A stretch of DNA of 64,000 bases from Plantago major (taxonomy: Eukaryota; Streptophyta; Magnoliopsida; Lamiales; Plantaginaceae), in the NCBI GenBank assembly GCA_026545765.1, contig CM048842.1:17138667-17202666 (forward strand), in the 5' to 3' direction. Under the pieces are notes generated by a model, which saw only the letters and a program-made list of their open reading frames with translations, was not told where the DNA came from and did not search any database. Below are positions 59,995 through 64,000 of this stretch, piece by piece. How positions within the stretch are numbered: position 1 is the stretch's first letter; the number at the start of each line of letters is the position of its first letter. Made by a program: the position numbers and the translations under genes.

Positions 59995-60559
59995 TATAAA
60001 ATCCCGAATTTTATTTGGACAGTCTATTTGAATTTAATTTGGAGATGAGAAATTATTTGGACTTGAGTTGCTATACGAGATTTTATAAGTCATTATTTTA
60101 TGGATCGTTAAATTGAGTCGGGCTATTATAAATTTTATTGAACTGGAATTTGGACCAGACAGAAGCCCAAGATGGCGTACTGAAGAGTTGGTAGTTAACT
60201 AGGTATTTTTGGCCACTAAGTTATATATATATATACAACTGCCGGACCATAATTTGGCTGCTAACGTTATATAAAGATTGGAGTGATCTCAATGTTGCTT
60301 GCCGGCTTGGATCAGAGGAGTGGTCAAAGGATTGAGTATATATAAAGTTGATTCATGAAGTACTAATATTGGTCCGTCCATACCTGGATTATATACCCTA
60401 ATTTGGAAACTAGGCCAGGTCGTGAAACCGTGACGGCACATGAGTTTTTGGTGGTTGCTGACTTTCTAGGGTGGACAAAAGTGATTGGAATTTTAGACAT
60501 GATCGCGAGCAATTCTTTAAGTCGAGGTAAGGAGTTTTTTTTTTTTTTTGACAATTTTG

Positions 60560-60630
<71 letters not shown>

Positions 60631-61427
60631 TTATATATAGTTTTATGATTTGACAAACAACTTATGGTTATTATATCAAGTTACGGGACTTGATACAATA
60701 GTTTATTCGAAAATGATCAAGTATGTGTGCCCATAAATGTTTTATTGTAAATGTGATTTGTGAAAATCGTTTTGTTTAAAAGCATGGATTGAAATATATG
60801 TTTATGCTCATCGATATGCCTATGAATTGTTTGGCCCTTTCGAAGGAATGTCGTGCTTTTGGAGATCTCCCATTGTTATGTTATTTCTTTGGTAGGGCAT
60901 TGTTATTGTTATGTGAAAGCCGACCTTTGTGCCACCACGGTTCGTGTGGCCGTAGTGTATTGTCTGATTGAGCTAAAAGTGAATTGACATTGTTATGAAA
61001 AGTGTTCCATGCAAATTATTTTGGATATATAAACGTATTGATATATGTATGTATACTTTGAAATACTGATCCGGTAGAATTGTCAATAGGCTCACCCTTA
61101 CCCACCCCTTTCAGATAATTAGTAAGTTATTGGACGAAAATACTTTGGAGTTGAGACGGTAGACGAATGATGGATTTGTAAAGATTATTTAGTAGCTTCT
61201 GCGTACTCTTGGATTTGTATTGTATAAGATGACTTGTGATACTGGAATTGTTGTTATGTATTGAGGATTTGTAATTATTGTACTATATAGGATTTTAGAT
61301 GCTCTGTTTGTACCACTCTGATATATTGTAATTAATTTGAGGATTAAAGATAGCCTTCGTCTTGGCGTGAGCCCATCTCACGATAGACGGCCAGTCGCGC
61401 CAAAGATTTTGGTTTTGGGGCATGACA
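59995..61427 (+). mobile_element. Solo LTR, probably Ty3/gypsy chromovirus, 1433 bp
   Basis: It is flanked by GTCTA at 59990-59994 and 61428-61432. It begins TATAAAATCCCGAATTTT (TG changed to TA) and ends GGGGCATGACA. No internal region is present, so it is a recombination product. The start and end resemble chromovirus (Tekay-type) LTRs; the lineage is a guess. Confidence 0.75.
60564..60627. repeat. (TA)n microsatellite
   Basis: 64 bp of uninterrupted TA, preceded by a T-run at about 60535-60549, within the solo LTR. Confidence 0.97.
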
Positions 61428-61432
61428 GTCTA

Positions 61433-62127
61433 TCCCAAGGGCTACGCTCAATGGAAGAGCAAGATTTTGGATGCACTTTGTAGAGAACAATTTGAAGCCA
61501 ACCCTGCACCACGAAGGGCTCAAGGGCGACGTAGCCACTCTTGTCTACGCAATTATGGAGGGTCACTACATTGATGTTGGAAGAATCATGGTGAAGGAGA
61601 TGCAAATGGTGAAGAATAACACAAGAATGAACCTACCATTCCCCGGTCTCATTACCGCTATATGCTAGAAGAATGGAGTTCCTACCAGTGAGTTGGGATT
61701 CGCTCGACTCATAGAACCTTTTGATGAAAACAGAACTATTCACCTCCTTGAGATGCAGGAGAAGGCCGCCAAAGCCGAACTTAGAAGAAAAGGATTAGCG
61801 GATCAGCCGCAAGGAACTTTTGATATGAATTTGTTCAAGGAATTTGTGAACAACTATCAGATGGAGAGTCAAGGGAGTGCACAAAGGCGAGATGATATGA
61901 ACGGAATGGGTCGGAGGTTGGAATGGAACAATCATGTCACCCACCTACACCGTTATGAGTAGATCTCCTTCCAGCAGGAGAACGTTGACAGGTATGGTCA
62001 CTACGAGTATCCACCTTATTACCCACCACCGCAACTCTATCCACTGCTTGACGTCGATCCGAGGCTGTACTACCAAGGCTATGAAGGATTTTATCCTCCA
62101 CTGCCTCCTGGAGGATCCTCATCTTAA
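61433..62127 (+). pseudogene. Athila-type extra ORF, C-terminal part
   Basis: It resumes after GTCTA. The frame reads WMHFVENNLKPTLHHEGLKG, then LVYAIMEGHYIDVGRIMVKE and LPFPGLITAIC, a stop (61666-61668), GVPTSELGFARLIEP, a coiled-coil-like segment and VTHLHRYE, a stop (61960-61962). It closes with a Tyr/Pro-rich tail (YPPYYPPPQLYP, GFYPPLPPGGSSS) and TAA at about 62125-62127. The helical block and the Pro/Tyr-rich tail are usual for Athila-type extra ORFs. No membrane span is visible. Confidence 0.65.
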
Positions 62128-62719
62128 AGCACCATCTAGATTGGAGAAGCAGCACTGAGAGGGGGGTATCCTTTCTTTTTCTCTTTACTTTCCTAGTATT
62201 CTATCTGCTCTTAGCTAGGTTTGGGGGAGGAATTTAATTTGATTGCTACCTCCTTAACTATTCGGTCTGTAATAACTTTAAATACTCGCACTTAGTAATT
62301 TGCATTTTAAGTTATGTTTATCCTTATCTGTTACGTCTAAGGTCTTTTACTTGTTGAAAAATATTTTGATCTGTGGGAGAGTACCGAGTGTGAGCCATAA
62401 CTGAGATGAGGGGCTGTGGATTTGTTTTCCTGCTTTTCTACTTGTTGAATATATGCTCTGACAGAATCCGACTAATGCTACTTTGATGAGTGAGTCTACT
62501 TGCTAATCTAATTGAAGTCATGTGTACAACCGTGTGAATACTTCTACCCATGAGTCTTTATTTGTCAGTAGCATGAATATGATTAGTGGTACTCACCTTT
62601 CCGAATCCTTTTCTATACCTTTCACTAACCCCGCTGAAAGCTTTTTTGAGCTCTTATGAAACTCCACCATATATCCTATACTTTCTTTACTAAAGCGGTG
62701 ACAGCAACCTACCGCCGAG
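62128..62719 (+). other. 3' spacer of the outer Athila-like element
   Basis: It has no gene. A purine tract AGGTTTGGGGGAGGAA (62217-62232) resembles the Athila polypurine tract or an internal one. The 3' LTR is not seen before the Sirevirus insertion at 62720. Confidence 0.6.
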
Positions 62720-64000
62720 TGTTAGGAATATCTGTTTAGATTTTGATCAGCAAACTAATGACTTATCTTAGCTCAGAAAGGTGGTTAGTACTCTTGGTTC
62801 ACTTGAACGCTGTAAAAGAGGAAACTCACTAAGTATGATAGTCTAGCAAATCTTGTATAGGATGTTAGGTCTCTGAATGTACTTTTTATTCCTCTAAAGA
62901 AGACCAAGAAGAAGGCATCCAGCAGGAAAAGTTCAACGGATTTGAAGATTTGAAGACTGCACAAGATTGCTGAAGACAAGGGTTTTCAGATACCTATGAC
63001 CAGATATCTTGAAGACACAAGCGTTTTTAAATAAACAGTGTTGCAAAAGATATCTGAGAAATAAAAGGTTTCTGAAACGAGGAAAGTGCCCACATATATC
63101 TACACTCAGATACCTTGGACATAAACTATGTTTCTGAAAAGAAATATATTATAACAAGTTGTTTCAACAAGTGGTATATGGAGTTGTGATAATCTCTGGA
63201 AAAGGACGTGCAAAGCTTCAGAGAACTCTGATAGTATAAGATCTCTGATACAATGCATAGTTCCGTTGGCACCAGGACAGCGTATAGTACAATGCATTGA
63301 ATGCACGGACAGAGATGTCTGAAAAAAAATGGTAGCTTCTGAAGAAGAAGACAAACGTACTACAGTACTATACTCATATATCAATAGTTTGAATTTGATT
63401 TAAGCCTAACGGATACTATTCAAACGGCACTCAAATTCATCTATAAATATCAACACTTAGACTGCTTGAGAACACACCTTAGAACACAGAACTTACACTG
63501 AACACTATCTTTAAAACTCTCAAGCATACTACTTACCTTCAAGCTTTCTGTTGCGACCAAAGCTCTTGATTCTAAGTAGCACAAAAGTTCTAAGTGTCTT
63601 GATCCTTAACAAGCATTGCTATTTGTGAAAGAGTTGAATTAAGATTTGATATCTGAGATTCATTCTCTTGAATATTTATCATAGACTTGGGTCATTAAAG
63701 AATAAGATACCATACATTGCAAAGTGTATTAAGTATACTTGATTCTCAGAGCTATCTGCATAACTGAACAAGTTATTAAAGAAGCTCACCTGACAAACTA
63801 CCTTAACCAACACCTTAATTGGTGTGGAGTACAGGAAGTACTTAGTTTGGAAAACTAAGGAACAACTCCAGGGAAGAGGTTTCTGAGTACAAGAAGTACT
63901 TGTCTGTGAAAGCCGGGGAATAACTCAGGGGGAACACTTCGTTGGGAACCTAGTGTATTTAGGAATCGAGAGAAGATACTTGTAAGGTTACCTCAATTAT
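62720..64000 (+). mobile_element. LTR of Sirevirus copy D, cut by the window end
   Basis: It starts TGTTAGGAATATCTG after CCGCCGAG and follows the copy B LTR closely to the window end. TATAAATA is at 63442-63449. It carries extra sequence at about 63219-63255 and a short duplication near 63157-63175. Whether it is a 5' LTR of a full element or a solo LTR cannot be told here. About 300 bp remain outside the window. Confidence 0.88.

Larger units (their letters stand above)
5181..62719 (+). mobile_element. Outer Athila-like (Ty3/gypsy) element, non-autonomous, multiply interrupted
   Basis: This element hosts most of the others. Its own pieces are the 5' LTR (5181-6428 and 18590-19165), primer site (19171-19188), gag-protease (19562-20410, 42444-42750, 57093-58073), spacer (58074-59468), extra ORF (59469-59994 and 61433-62127) and 3' spacer (62128-62719). 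No reverse transcriptase, RNase H or integrase can be found in its own sequence, so it would have depended on a partner. The primer site TGGCGCCACTGCCGGGGA matches the tRNA-Asp-type site of Athila/Tat elements. Its 3' LTR lies beyond the window. The exact 5' boundary (5181, TGTGCGAT after TGAAA) is inferred from where the copia homology stops. Confidence 0.75.

Overview
This is a plant nuclear window, almost certainly from a eudicot. One intron-containing plant gene sits beside a deep stack of LTR retrotransposons of the Ty1/copia Sirevirus (SIRE/Maximus) and Ty3/gypsy Athila-like types, plus small DNA-transposon derivatives. There are no bacterial-type operons and no rRNA or tRNA genes that I could see. 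The species cannot be fixed from the sequence alone.

Left flank (1-5180): the 3' end of a decayed Ty1/copia element with a 169-bp LTR (1-628); the only host gene, a three-exon minus-strand gene for a GPI-anchored non-specific lipid transfer protein (1780-2634); and a second, minus-strand copia remnant (3731-5180). The LTR of that second remnant is split by a Tourist-like MITE (3752-4546, TAA duplication).

Nested stack (5181-64000): an Athila-like element begins at 5181 and runs past 62719. It encodes Gag, a protease and an Athila-type extra ORF, but no reverse transcriptase or integrase is visible. It is interrupted by a hAT-type MITE in its 5' LTR (5573-6124, 8-bp duplication GGGTCCAC); Sirevirus copy A, also in that LTR (6429-18584, duplication CTATG); and a second Athila-like element carrying only gag and protease, in its gag (20411-42438, duplication ACGAG). 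That second element is itself interrupted by Sirevirus copy B (24437-40280, duplication GTGGT). Further along are a minus-strand Sirevirus copy C (42751-57087, duplication GAAAA), a solo gypsy-type LTR in the extra ORF (59995-61427, duplication GTCTA), and the LTR of Sirevirus copy D, cut by the window edge (62720-64000). The matching duplications fix the order of insertion.

The part worth a second look is the Sirevirus family. Copies A, B and C carry a long third gene (ORF2) downstream of pol. ORF2 has its own TATA-containing leader, conserved between diverged copies B and C. Its middle is built of short exons whose lengths are multiples of three, separated by 79-90-nt GT-AG introns, which is unusual for an element that replicates through RNA. 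Between pol and this gene lies an array of small hairpins whose stems vary in a compensating way around a conserved 7-nt loop. The LTRs hold a second array of nested dyads, again with covarying stems. Copies A and B share the same nonsense codon and the same frameshift in integrase, so their ancestor seems to have been mobilised after it was already defective. All three copies are broken now.
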